Source: an uncultured Ignavibacteriales bacterium (lineage in GTDB: Bacteria > Bacteroidota > Ignavibacteria > Ignavibacteriales > Ignavibacteriaceae). From it: 7,296 nt of DNA. This document shows, one piece after another, positions 1-6,734 of this stretch. The stretch spans positions 1 to 7,296 of the forward strand of contig CAIWTC010000582.1 of the NCBI GenBank assembly GCA_903915485.1. Direction: 5' to 3'. The first letter of the stretch is position 1, and each line of letters starts with the position of its first letter. Position numbers and translations under genes: made by a program. Below the pieces are notes generated by a model that did no database searches, was not told the DNA's origin, and saw only the letters and a list, made by a program, of their open reading frames with translations.

Positions 1-1662
1 GTACCGGTAGTTAATGGTGCAAATACAGGACTAAGGCGTACACTTGAAATTACAATTGACCAGTACACAAATGGTCAGTTGAATAACGGTACACCTTATT
101 ATTTTGGAGTTGTTGCTTATGGCTTCTGCTCTAATGGTTCACCGAAAATTCTTGCTTCACCTCATAAAGTACTTTTAGAAGCTGAAACCGTTGACGGTAT
201 CAGACCTCAAAGTATTTCTGCAGGTGAGTCATACAAATATACAGCAGATGACTTCTTGATTACTACTGCTCCGGCAAGTGGTTCAGACGGAATTGTTGCT
301 GCAAAAGTTATTGACCCTAACGCTTTAACCGGACATGATTATGAAGTTTTCATGAGCGGTACCGGTTCTTCAATGAAGTGGAATCTAAGAGATATCACAA
401 AAGGTGATACTTTGTTAAGAAGTCAGCCTTTTGATGTCATCAATACAGCAGCTTATCAGGCTGACGGAATTGATTTCAGTTTGACTGCTGACACTAGCGG
501 TGCCAAAATCATTGATGGTTTCATTATCCGTGTTGGTAACCCAAGTGAAGTTTCTCAAGCAATAAAAGAAGTAGTGATGGTAAAAGATGCCGGTAAAACA
601 GTTGAAGGCACAACTTACTGGGATGCTTCACGGTTTGTTAAGAGAAAAGGTGTGAATGTATTCGGTGCAAGCACTGCTACTTCTACCCGTCCTTGGTGGA
701 TATCTTCATTGTCGGTCGGTGCTATGAGTCTTCAGACACTTAATACCGATAATAATGCCGGTGAATATGATTATAACATTGAGTTTACAGACACTGCAAA
801 CGCAAGTCAATACTATACATTTAATGATATCATCAAGACACCTTCAAAGGCTAATAACCGTTTGAAAGCTAATCCGGTTGGTAAAAATAAAATTCCTGTA
901 ATTGGCTGGAACTTGAAAGACCCTGCAAATCCAAAACGGATGACGCTTAAGGCTCCTGATAGTTCTTCTGCTGTTACCAGAAGTTTAGTTACAGTCCCTA
1001 ATGGTAGATTCGATTCCACCTGGACTTCAACAGTTGTTAATCAACAGAGATTAGTATCTGATTCAGTAGCTTACGAAGAAATTTATTTCTTCCAGGATAC
1101 TGCAGCATATCCTGCTGATGGTGTTCTCCCTGCTAAATGTAGACTTTCTGTAGCAGGTGAATATCCTTTAACAAGATTAACTTTATTTTCAAAAGTGAAA
1201 ACAGATGTTCCAACTCCGGGTGTAGATTTACCTAAACCGGGAACAGTTGTAAAAGTAGTAACTTGGAAAACATTGAAATCAACAGATGTATTCAAATTCA
1301 ACGCAACAAAGCCTAAAAGAAGTGATGTTGCAGTTGGTAAGACTACATTGAATAGAATTTCAGTATATCCAAATCCATACTTTGGTGCTAACACACTTGA
1401 GAAGAATAAATACCAACGCTTTGTAAGGTTTACGAATTTACCAGCAATGGCAACAATTCGAATCTATACCTTAGCAGGTGTTTTTGTGCAGCGTATTGAT
1501 AAAAACAGTACCTCTCCGTTTGTTGATTGGAATTTGCTGAATGCAGACAATATACCTGTTGCGAGCGGCGTGTTCCTAGCGTATGTCGAAATACCCGATG
1601 TCGGAACGAAAATATTGAAAATTGCAGTCGTTCAAGAAACGCCTTACATTGACCGTCTATAA
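1..1662 (+). CDS. Exported surface protein with T9SS-type C-terminal sorting domain (5' end missing)
   Basis: The frame is open from the first base, so this is the last 553 residues of a longer protein; the true start and signal peptide lie left of the window. Near the edge (residues about 27-41) an N-G-T-P-Y-Y-F-x-V-x-A-Y pattern matches the last strands of a fibronectin III-like domain. The middle (about 45-450) is rich in Thr, Ser, Asp and Asn and looks like beta-structured extracellular protein; I recognise no enzyme motif there. The last ~99 residues, from VYPNPYFG at 455, resemble a type A T9SS sorting domain: a YPNP opening, RFTNLP, an IRIYTLAG strand, a W-N-L turn, then PVASGVFLAYV and a final KILKIAVV strand. 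In this family the domain directs the protein through the T9SS translocon and is usually cleaved when the protein is attached to the surface. An extra ETPYIDRL tail follows the last strand. The PorV-like gene begins 21 bp downstream with no terminator between, suggesting co-transcription. The surface role is an inference from the sorting domain; the substrate or ligand is unknown. Confidence 0.85.
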   Translation, partial: VPVVNGANTGLRRTLEITIDQYTNGQLNNGTPYYFGVVAYGFCSNGSPKILASPHKVLLEAETVDGIRPQSISAGESYKYTADDFLITTAPASGSDGIVAAKVIDPNALTGHDYEVFMSGTGSSMKWNLRDITKGDTLLRSQPFDVINTAAYQADGIDFSLTADTSGAKIIDGFIIRVGNPSEVSQAIKEVVMVKDAGKTVEGTTYWDASRFVKRKGVNVFGASTATSTRPWWISSLSVGAMSLQTLNTDNNAGEYDYNIEFTDTANASQYYTFNDIIKTPSKANNRLKANPVGKNKIPVIGWNLKDPANPKRMTLKAPDSSSAVTRSLVTVPNGRFDSTWTSTVVNQQRLVSDSVAYEEIYFFQDTAAYPADGVLPAKCRLSVAGEYPLTRLTLFSKVKTDVPTPGVDLPKPGTVVKVVTWKTLKSTDVFKFNATKPKRSDVAVGKTTLNRISVYPNPYFGANTLEKNKYQRFVRFTNLPAMATIRIYTLAGVFVQRIDKNSTSPFVDWNLLNADNIPVASGVFLAYVEIPDVGTKILKIAVVQETPYIDRL

Positions 1663-1670
1663 TCTAACAC

Positions 1671-1674
1671 GGAG
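1671..1674 (+). promoter_or_regulatory. Ribosome binding site of the PorV-like gene
   Basis: A GGAG core lies 9 nt before the ATG at 1684, within the 21-bp gap after the upstream stop codon. This is a clear Shine-Dalgarno sequence. It is of interest because many Bacteroidia make little use of such sites, and it supports ATG 1684 as the start. Confidence 0.6.
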
Positions 1675-1683
1675 ATTTAAAAA

Positions 1684-2718
1684 ATGAAAAAGAATTTAAT
1701 TGTATTTCTTAGTTTAGTGATGATTCTTGCGTCAAGCACGGATATAGTGTTCGCTGGCGGTGGAAAAAGAAATGGTACTGCCGGAGCGCAAGAGTTGCTC
1801 ATTCCGGTTGGTGCTAGAGGTTTAGCGCTTAATGGCAGCTATGTCTCAGGTATTTCCGGTGCTGAAGCGATTTATTATAATCCTGCCGGCTTAAACGCAG
1901 GTTCAGATAATGTTGAAGTACTTTTCTCACAAATGACTTACATTGCCGATATTAATGTTTCTTATGCCGCTGTGGCTGCGAAATTCGGTGATTTAGGAAG
2001 TATGGCGTTAAGTATCAAATCATTAAATTTTGGTGATATTAACACCACTACCGAAGAAAATCCTCAGGGAGACGGAACAACTTTCAGTCCTAATTTTGTT
2101 ACAATCGGATTAACTTATGCAAATAATTTGACCGACAACATCAAAATTGGTGCTACTGCAAAGTTGATTACTGAAAAAATCGTACGCGTTGGTGCGACCG
2201 GTTTTGCCCTTGATGCAGGTGTTCAATACAGCAGTTTTGCAGGTATTGAAGGACTTTCACTTGGAGTTGCGCTTAAAAATTTAGGTCCTCAAATGAGTTT
2301 TGACGGCCCGGATTTATTAAGAATGGCTACAGATGCCAGTGCTTCTAGAGGTGTTCAGTTCTACCAGATAGATGCAGCAGGATTTGACTTACCTTCACAA
2401 TTGGAAATAGGTATGGCCTATGCAGGAGAGTTAGCCCAGGATGTTCATGGTTTAATTACCACAACATATCAGGATAACAACTTCTTGAATGATGAATATA
2501 AAATCGGAAGTGAACTTTGTTTCATGAACTCATTTTATGTTCGCGGCGGATATACTTATGTCCCTCAATCCAAAACCGAAGATGATTTACCTTTCGGACC
2601 AACTTTTGGCGCAGGCTTAAAAGTTGATTCAGGAGTCAAAATCATTGTTGATTACGGATACAGAAGCTCTAAGTTGTTCGGCGGAAACAATGTGTTTTCT
2701 ATTAAAATAGGTTTTTAA
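1684..2718 (+). CDS. PorV/PorQ-family outer-membrane beta-barrel protein
   Basis: This 344-residue protein starts with a Sec signal peptide (MKKN, hydrophobic core 5-18, probable cleavage after VFA at residue 24). The mature part opens with G-x-A-G-A-Q-E-L-L-I-P-V-G-A-R, followed by a G-A-E-A-I-Y-Y-N-P-A-G-L block (NPAGL at 66-70), both typical of the PorV/PorQ family. Alternating hydrophobic and polar strands rich in Gly and aromatic residues then run to the end, and the last residue is Phe, the usual BAM recognition signal of outer-membrane barrels. Known PorV has a FadL-like barrel and carries T9SS cargo from the translocon to the attachment complex; PorQ-type relatives are related but less clearly defined. 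Lying directly downstream of a gene with a T9SS sorting domain, it may serve that cargo, which is an inference. These proteins often occur as several paralogs per genome, so I do not assign the symbol porV. Family confidence is high, exact role moderate. Confidence 0.85.
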   Translation: MKKNLIVFLSLVMILASSTDIVFAGGGKRNGTAGAQELLIPVGARGLALNGSYVSGISGAEAIYYNPAGLNAGSDNVEVLFSQMTYIADINVSYAAVAAKFGDLGSMALSIKSLNFGDINTTTEENPQGDGTTFSPNFVTIGLTYANNLTDNIKIGATAKLITEKIVRVGATGFALDAGVQYSSFAGIEGLSLGVALKNLGPQMSFDGPDLLRMATDASASRGVQFYQIDAAGFDLPSQLEIGMAYAGELAQDVHGLITTTYQDNNFLNDEYKIGSELCFMNSFYVRGGYTYVPQSKTEDDLPFGPTFGAGLKVDSGVKIIVDYGYRSSKLFGGNNVFSIKIGF

Positions 2719-2744
2719 TAGAGTAACATAAATAATTATGCTAT

Positions 2745-2788
2745 AGGCGATTAGGAAGTTTTTTTTTAACTTCTTAATCGCCTTTTTT
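2745..2788 (+). terminator. Intrinsic (Rho-independent) terminator after the PorV-like gene
   Basis: A 16-bp stem pairs 2745-2760 with 2768-2783. The only non-Watson-Crick pair is a G-U (2754/2774). The loop is seven T residues (2761-2767), and a run of six T residues (2783-2788) follows the stem. This is a textbook intrinsic terminator, 26 bp after the PorV-like stop codon, ending the first transcription unit. The T-tract ends only 16 nt before the ATG at 2805, leaving almost no room for a separate promoter and leader for the next gene. Confidence 0.92.
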
Positions 2789-2804
2789 ATTTTTAATTGG
2801 TAAT

Positions 2805-4169
2805 ATGAAAACAAATTTATTTCTCCTAATAGTCCTATTGCTTTCGCCATTTATGGCTGCTCAGTCTAAAATGAATTTAGAACTTGACTGCGCATCATTC
2901 CGTATGAATGATTCACTCAACTCGCTTGAAATTTACTACAATATATATACTCAAAATTCTGCTCAACCTACTAATGGAGATAGTAAATCCATCAAAGCAC
3001 GGTTATCGTTATTGATGACTGATTCGATGAAATCAGTTGTAGTTGCGAAATCATATAATATCAATGCAGTTGTCAGCGATGATACTTCAGCGCAGAGAAA
3101 ATTTATCGGACGGATTCCTTATTCAGTATTGCCCGGTAAGTATTTACTTAAGGGCGTTGTCAGGGACATGGCTCGCTCAATAGACTCAGATACTTTCAAG
3201 GTAATGGTTTATAGTCCGGTCTATTCAAAAACAAAAATGGATATAAGTGACATAGAACTTGCAACAACCTTAAAGTCCTCAGAAGATACAACTTCAATAT
3301 TTTACAAGAACACTTATGAAGTGCTTCCGAATACAGGCGCATACTACGGTGCTGAACTGCCTGTGGTATTTTATTATTGTGAGCTTTATAATCTTGACAA
3401 GAATATTGGAACTGAAGAAATTAAATTAGAGACAGTTGTTTTTAATTCGCAGAATAAAAAGGTTATCAGCAAAACAAAAGTAATCCCAAGGTCATATAAT
3501 TCAATTGTTGAGGCAGGTGCAATTAATATTTCTAAATTGAATTCAGGGGCATATACTTTAGGCGTTATACTTGTTGATTCATTAAAGAAAACAGCAATTC
3601 TTAAGCCTAAGAAGTTTTATTGCTATTTCCCGGGTCGCGTGGATAGCACTGAAATTAAGCGCAATGAGGACGGCTATTTATCTTCTGAGTTCGCAACAAT
3701 GACAGAAGAAGAGTTGAACTTGTTATTTTCTCAATCCCAATATGTTGCCAAAAAAGAAGAAGTAAAAAGATGGGCGACACTTACAGAGATTAACTCAAAA
3801 AGAAAATTTATTTACAATTTTTGGGTAATCAGAGACCCGAATCCAGATTCTGCGCCTTTGACTTATAAAAAAGAATATTTTGAACGGGTTGACATTGCAA
3901 CTGAAAAATATAAATCAATGCAGAAAAAAGGCTGGTTAAGCGACAGAGGACGCGTATATATTCTATATGGTGAGCCAAGCGAAATTGAAAGATTCCCTAA
4001 TGAAGTTGATAAGAAGCCTTATGAAATATGGCACTATAATTCATTAGAAGGCGGTGCTATCTTTATCTTTGGAGATTTAACAGGGTTCTCGGATTATTTT
4101 CTAATTCATTCAACTATGCGTTCCGAATTAAGGGATGATAACTGGATGTCAAGACTTCAAGTGTTATAG
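2805..4169 (+). CDS. Exported GWxTD-domain protein
   Basis: The protein has 454 residues. Residues 1-19 form a Sec signal peptide (KTN, then a Leu-rich core, probable cleavage after MAA), with no lipobox cysteine. The N-terminal ~270 residues look beta-rich and have no motif I can name. The C-terminal part from about residue 300 is a GWxTD domain. Its signatures include FWVIRDPNPDS, a YFERVDIA helix, GWLSDRGRVYILYGEPSEIE (G376, W377, D380, R381, G382), then YEIWHY and a final G-x-x-x-x-F-G-D strand before YFLIHS. The eponymous Thr is Ser379 here, a conservative change. GWxTD proteins are common in Bacteroidota, Chlorobiota and Acidobacteriota-like genomes; their function is poorly defined. 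The start follows the preceding terminator with only a weak Shine-Dalgarno match, and the signal peptide supports ATG 2805. It sits 12 bp before the acyltransferase gene in the same frame and probably belongs to that envelope operon. Family is confident, function unknown. Confidence 0.85.
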   Translation: MKTNLFLLIVLLLSPFMAAQSKMNLELDCASFRMNDSLNSLEIYYNIYTQNSAQPTNGDSKSIKARLSLLMTDSMKSVVVAKSYNINAVVSDDTSAQRKFIGRIPYSVLPGKYLLKGVVRDMARSIDSDTFKVMVYSPVYSKTKMDISDIELATTLKSSEDTTSIFYKNTYEVLPNTGAYYGAELPVVFYYCELYNLDKNIGTEEIKLETVVFNSQNKKVISKTKVIPRSYNSIVEAGAINISKLNSGAYTLGVILVDSLKKTAILKPKKFYCYFPGRVDSTEIKRNEDGYLSSEFATMTEEELNLLFSQSQYVAKKEEVKRWATLTEINSKRKFIYNFWVIRDPNPDSAPLTYKKEYFERVDIATEKYKSMQKKGWLSDRGRVYILYGEPSEIERFPNEVDKKPYEIWHYNSLEGGAIFIFGDLTGFSDYFLIHSTMRSELRDDNWMSRLQVL

Positions 4170-4171
4170 GG
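4168..4171 (+). promoter_or_regulatory. Possible ribosome binding site of the acyltransferase gene
   Basis: AGGG overlaps the stop codon of the GWxTD gene and lies 10 nt before the TTG at 4182. It is a modest match at acceptable spacing. It supports TTG 4182, the only start-type codon between the in-frame upstream stop (4167-4169) and the conserved N-terminus. Confidence 0.4.
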
Positions 4172-4181
4172 CGTATTTTCT

Positions 4182-5057
4182 TTGGCATCAATTAGTCACA
4201 AAGTAGAGTTCTTGATACTTAAATCATTCCAATTTATGTTTGGAATGATTGGGCTGAAGAATAGCCGTAAAGTTGCTTCGAAAGTCGGAGTCTTTTTTAA
4301 TTCAGTAATACCAATCCGCAAAAAGGTTATACTCAAAAACCTGCATATTGCCTTCCCGGAGAAAAGCGAAGAAGAAATCAATGCACTGACAAAAAATATT
4401 TATATAGGTACTGCCACTTCTTTTATCGAAATCCTCTGCATGCCTTATATGAGCAAGGAACAATTAATTGAACAGGTAGAACTTCCTAACTTAGAGTATC
4501 TAAAGAATATTGTTGCTGAGGGTAAGGGCATGATTTTAATGACCGGTCATTTTGGCAATTGGGAGTTTGCTGCTACCAGTGTAGGGCTGCAGCTCCAACC
4601 GGTGGTCGGGATAACCAAACTTCAAAGCAATCCCTATGTAAATGCTGATATGGATGCTGAAAGAAGAAAGTATGGCAACAAAACTGTTCACTTGGGTCTA
4701 TCGATTCGCGAAGTGTATAAGGCGCTGAAACAGAAAGAGGTTGTGGCACTTGTAGGCGACCAAAGAGGGCCTTCTGATGGACCAAGGGTGAACTTCTTTA
4801 ATCGTTCTTCTGCCGCTTATACAGGCCCCGCTGCGTTGTCTTTGAAGTCCGGGGCACCATTACTGTTCGGGGTGATGTTCAGGCAGAAAGACGGCCATTA
4901 TATATTTGAAATGAAGGAAGTTAGCAAAGAAAACCTTCCTGAAAACGAGGCGGAGGCTGTGCTGGAATTTACACAGAGGCACGCGCTGCTATTAGAAGAA
5001 GCAATTAGACAACAGCCTGAATCGTGGTTTTGGATGCACAATAGATGGAAGTACTAA
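4182..5057 (+). CDS. LpxL/HtrB-family lipid A-type acyltransferase
   Basis: This 291-residue protein has the usual length for the lysophospholipid/lipid A acyltransferase family, whose members transfer an acyl chain from acyl-ACP to a lipid A precursor at the inner membrane. The N-terminus has a hydrophobic anchor (about 8-25). The catalytic H-x4-E motif is H123-FGNW-E128. A second family block, GDQRGP, lies at 192-197 (D193, R195), followed by a FFNRSSAAYTGPAALS-type block. The C-terminus ends with PESWFWMHNRWKY, matching the conserved P-x-x-W-x-W-x-H-x-R-W-K end. The start is TTG at 4182: an in-frame stop lies 15 nt upstream, and the nearest in-frame ATGs (4236, 4245) would remove most of the anchor. 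An 11-bp inverted repeat covers codons 14-23. The 3' end overlaps the glycosyltransferase gene by 13 bp, pointing to coupled translation. Whether the acceptor is lipid A, an aminolipid or another lipid cannot be read from sequence, so I give no symbol. Confidence 0.88.
   Translation: MASISHKVEFLILKSFQFMFGMIGLKNSRKVASKVGVFFNSVIPIRKKVILKNLHIAFPEKSEEEINALTKNIYIGTATSFIEILCMPYMSKEQLIEQVELPNLEYLKNIVAEGKGMILMTGHFGNWEFAATSVGLQLQPVVGITKLQSNPYVNADMDAERRKYGNKTVHLGLSIREVYKALKQKEVVALVGDQRGPSDGPRVNFFNRSSAAYTGPAALSLKSGAPLLFGVMFRQKDGHYIFEMKEVSKENLPENEAEAVLEFTQRHALLLEEAIRQQPESWFWMHNRWKY
4222..4250 (+). repeat. Perfect 11-bp inverted repeat inside the acyltransferase gene
   Basis: The arm AATCATTCCAA (4222-4232) is followed by a 7-nt spacer (4233-4239) and its exact reverse complement TTGGAATGATT (4240-4250). 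In RNA this would be a stable 11-bp hairpin starting about 40 nt after the TTG start codon. No T-tract follows, so it is not an intrinsic terminator. It spans codons 14-23, with in-frame ATG codons in the loop (4236) and in the right arm (4245). Whether it has a function is unknown. Confidence 0.7.
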
Positions 5058-6073
5058 AACAAAAATATTTAGTTTTGCAGACTGCTTTTTTAGGAGATGC
5101 AATACTCACGCTTCCGTTTTTGCAGTTGCTTAAAAAGAAAAATCCCGGAGTGCTGATAGATGTTATAGCTACACCCGCAAATTCAGAAATATTTCAATCC
5201 TCCCCGAGCGTAAATCAAGTTTATATTTTAGATAAAAAGAATAAGCATAAAAGTTTATTTAAAAGTATTGAGTTCATAAGAGAATTGTCGGGCGGTTATT
5301 CCAGGTTTTATGTTTTACACCGTTCGTTCAGAAGCGCAATGATGTCGTTGTTTTCAGGTATCAGTGAGTCCTATGGGTATGATACAAGCAATATGAGTTT
5401 TGTCTATAAACACAAAATTAAATATGATTCCGGCAAGCACGAAATAAGAAGGCATTTTGCTTTTCTTGAGTGTGAGATTACTGATGAAGAATATAATACT
5501 CTGCCGGAGATGAGTCTGACAGCAGGGCAGACGGCGGTAGTTGAAAATATATTAGCAAATAACAATTTGGTTGGTGCTGCTATTCTGGCAGTTGCACCCG
5601 GCTCAGTTTGGGAAACTAAAAGATACCCAACAAAATACTATTTAAATATTATAGAGTATTTTTGTAATATTGGTGTTAAAGTAGTTTTATTAGGCGGGGA
5701 AAACGAAAAACTTCTTTGTGGCGAGTTGAAAATAAATGATAGCGTAATCGATTTATCGGGGACATTGTCGATTGTTGAATCGAAAATGATAATCGAAAAA
5801 AGTATTATGCTTTTAACAAATGACAGCGCATCAGGACATATCGGGATGGCTGCTGATGCGAGAACCTTAATGGTATATTGCTCAACTGTACCCGAATTCG
5901 GATTTTATCCGTACAACAAAAAGAGTGCGTGGATAAGTGTTGAAAATTTAGAATGTAAGCCGTGCGGAATACACGGATTTAAAAAATGTCCCAAAGGACA
6001 TTTTAAGTGTGCTGAATTATTACAGCCAATGGAAGTAATTCAGAAAATGGAGAAAATGCTTGACCTTAGATAA
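5045..6073 (+). CDS. GT9-family (heptosyltransferase-like) glycosyltransferase
   Basis: This 342-residue protein has the two-Rossmann-domain GT-B pattern of glycosyltransferase family 9 (ADP-heptose:LPS heptosyltransferases, WaaC/WaaF/RfaF type). The N-terminal domain opens with a beta strand and GDAILTLPFLQLLKKKNP, followed by a second strand VLIDVIATPAN. The C-terminal domain begins near 180 with VAPGSVWETKRYP (A184, P185, G186, S187), then VVLLGGENE and the donor-site block TNDSASGHIGMAA (D260, H265). Near the end is a cysteine cluster C304-x2-C307-x7-C315-x6-C322 with a CPKGHFKC end, a pattern I recall from several GT9 proteins. The family adds heptose or a related sugar to the LPS inner core on the cytoplasmic side of the inner membrane. 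ATG 5045 overlaps the acyltransferase gene by 13 bp and leaves just enough residues before the first strand. Next to an LpxL-like gene, a role in LPS or glycolipid core assembly is likely, but the actual sugar is not determined. Confidence 0.88.
   Translation: MEVLKQKYLVLQTAFLGDAILTLPFLQLLKKKNPGVLIDVIATPANSEIFQSSPSVNQVYILDKKNKHKSLFKSIEFIRELSGGYSRFYVLHRSFRSAMMSLFSGISESYGYDTSNMSFVYKHKIKYDSGKHEIRRHFAFLECEITDEEYNTLPEMSLTAGQTAVVENILANNNLVGAAILAVAPGSVWETKRYPTKYYLNIIEYFCNIGVKVVLLGGENEKLLCGELKINDSVIDLSGTLSIVESKMIIEKSIMLLTNDSASGHIGMAADARTLMVYCSTVPEFGFYPYNKKSAWISVENLECKPCGIHGFKKCPKGHFKCAELLQPMEVIQKMEKMLDLR
6048..6052 (+). promoter_or_regulatory. Ribosome binding site that decides the TTG start of the YrdC-type gene
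   Basis: TGGAG lies 7 nt before the TTG at 6060, inside the last codons of the glycosyltransferase gene. No in-frame ATG exists between the upstream in-frame stop (6036-6038) and the conserved domain; the ATG at 6085 is out of frame. The motif and spacing therefore favour TTG 6060. Confidence 0.6.
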
Positions 6074-6734
6074 ACAATCTACTAATGAAATAAATATCGA
6101 TGATGATTTTGAATCGGCACTGAAGCTGGCCTACAAGCTTTACTATAGCGGTTCAACATTTATTTACCCGACAGATACAATATATGGATTTGGAGCGAAC
6201 CCGTTTAATAAAGAAGCTATTGATGAAATATCAAGAATTAAACAGCGAAGTGAAGATAAAAAATATATTTTACTTATCCCCGGCATTGATACGCTAATGC
6301 GCTACTGCAAATTTGTAGATGATATCCATGTCGATTTTTTGATGCGAATATGGCCTAACCCTATTTCGGTTATACTACCGCTTAATACTGAGACTGCGGA
6401 AATATTCGAATGTGAATCTGCAGCCTTCAGGATACCTGCGCATCATTTCTGTCAGAAATTACTCGAAACAATTTCCGCACCTTTGATATCAACCAGCGTG
6501 AACCGTAGCGGTGAACCTCCCCTAAACGATTATGAGAACATACTGCAGGAGTTCCGCGATGATGTAAAAACAATTTTTTACAGTCACAAAACTCAGCAGA
6601 GAATTTCATCCACGGTGATTGACTTGACATCGCAGAGACCGGTTCTGATTCGTCAGGGCAGGATGTCATATTCTTTTATCACTCAGGAATTTAACGAGAC
6701 TGTTGCTGAGTATTCTAAAAAGGCAGGCAAATGA
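6060..6734 (+). CDS. YrdC/Sua5-domain protein, probable L-threonylcarbamoyladenylate synthase (TsaC type)
   Basis: This 224-residue protein is a single YrdC domain with a short N-terminal extension, close to the length of TsaC/YciO-type proteins and lacking the C-terminal Sua5 domain. The family makes threonylcarbamoyl-AMP from L-threonine, bicarbonate and ATP, the first step of t6A37 formation on ANN-decoding tRNAs in the cytoplasm. Visible motifs are YPTDTIYGFG (36-45), the KxR substrate motif as K61-Q-R63, FRIPAH, STSVNRSGEPP (from S144) and SSTVIDL (183-189), followed by PVLIRQGR. TTG 6060 is chosen because of the GGAG 7 nt upstream and the absence of any in-frame ATG before the domain. 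It overlaps the glycosyltransferase gene by 14 bp and the M23 gene by 4 bp (ATGA), so it is translated within the envelope operon. YciO-like paralogs share these motifs but have weak or unclear activity, so TsaC versus YciO is not settled. Confidence 0.83.
   Translation: MTLDKQSTNEINIDDDFESALKLAYKLYYSGSTFIYPTDTIYGFGANPFNKEAIDEISRIKQRSEDKKYILLIPGIDTLMRYCKFVDDIHVDFLMRIWPNPISVILPLNTETAEIFECESAAFRIPAHHFCQKLLETISAPLISTSVNRSGEPPLNDYENILQEFRDDVKTIFYSHKTQQRISSTVIDLTSQRPVLIRQGRMSYSFITQEFNETVAEYSKKAGK

Noticed and set aside
79..81. TTG at 79 as the true start of the first gene
   Set aside because: The frame is open back to base 1, the codon lies inside a fibronectin III-like motif, and no signal peptide follows it; the gene starts outside the window.
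1..366. Repeated 8-mer GTACCGGT at 1-8 and 359-366
   Set aside because: There are only two copies, in different reading contexts of the same gene and without conserved flanks, so it is probably chance.
813..1394. Two minus-strand open frames (813-1019 and 1083-1394) inside the surface-protein gene
   Set aside because: They are antisense to a convincing coding sequence with recognisable domains, have no recognisable family or ribosome site, and look like frame shadows.
2719..2744. Possible promoter -10 element (TATGCT-like) just before the terminator
   Set aside because: The region is simply AT-rich, no convincing partner -35 or Bacteroidota TAnnTTTG -7 element is visible, and a start there would run straight into the hairpin.
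2629..2850. Minus-strand open frame across the terminator region
   Set aside because: Its sequence is made from the hairpin and its A/T runs (Lys- and Ile-rich), spans the ends of two real genes, and shows no family signature.
4196..4785. Minus-strand open frames 4196-4381 and 4573-4785 within the acyltransferase gene
   Set aside because: They are antisense to catalytic motifs of a well-supported gene and have low-complexity or implausible composition.
6427..6669. Minus-strand open frame within the YrdC-type gene
   Set aside because: It lies opposite conserved YrdC motifs, with no recognisable domain.
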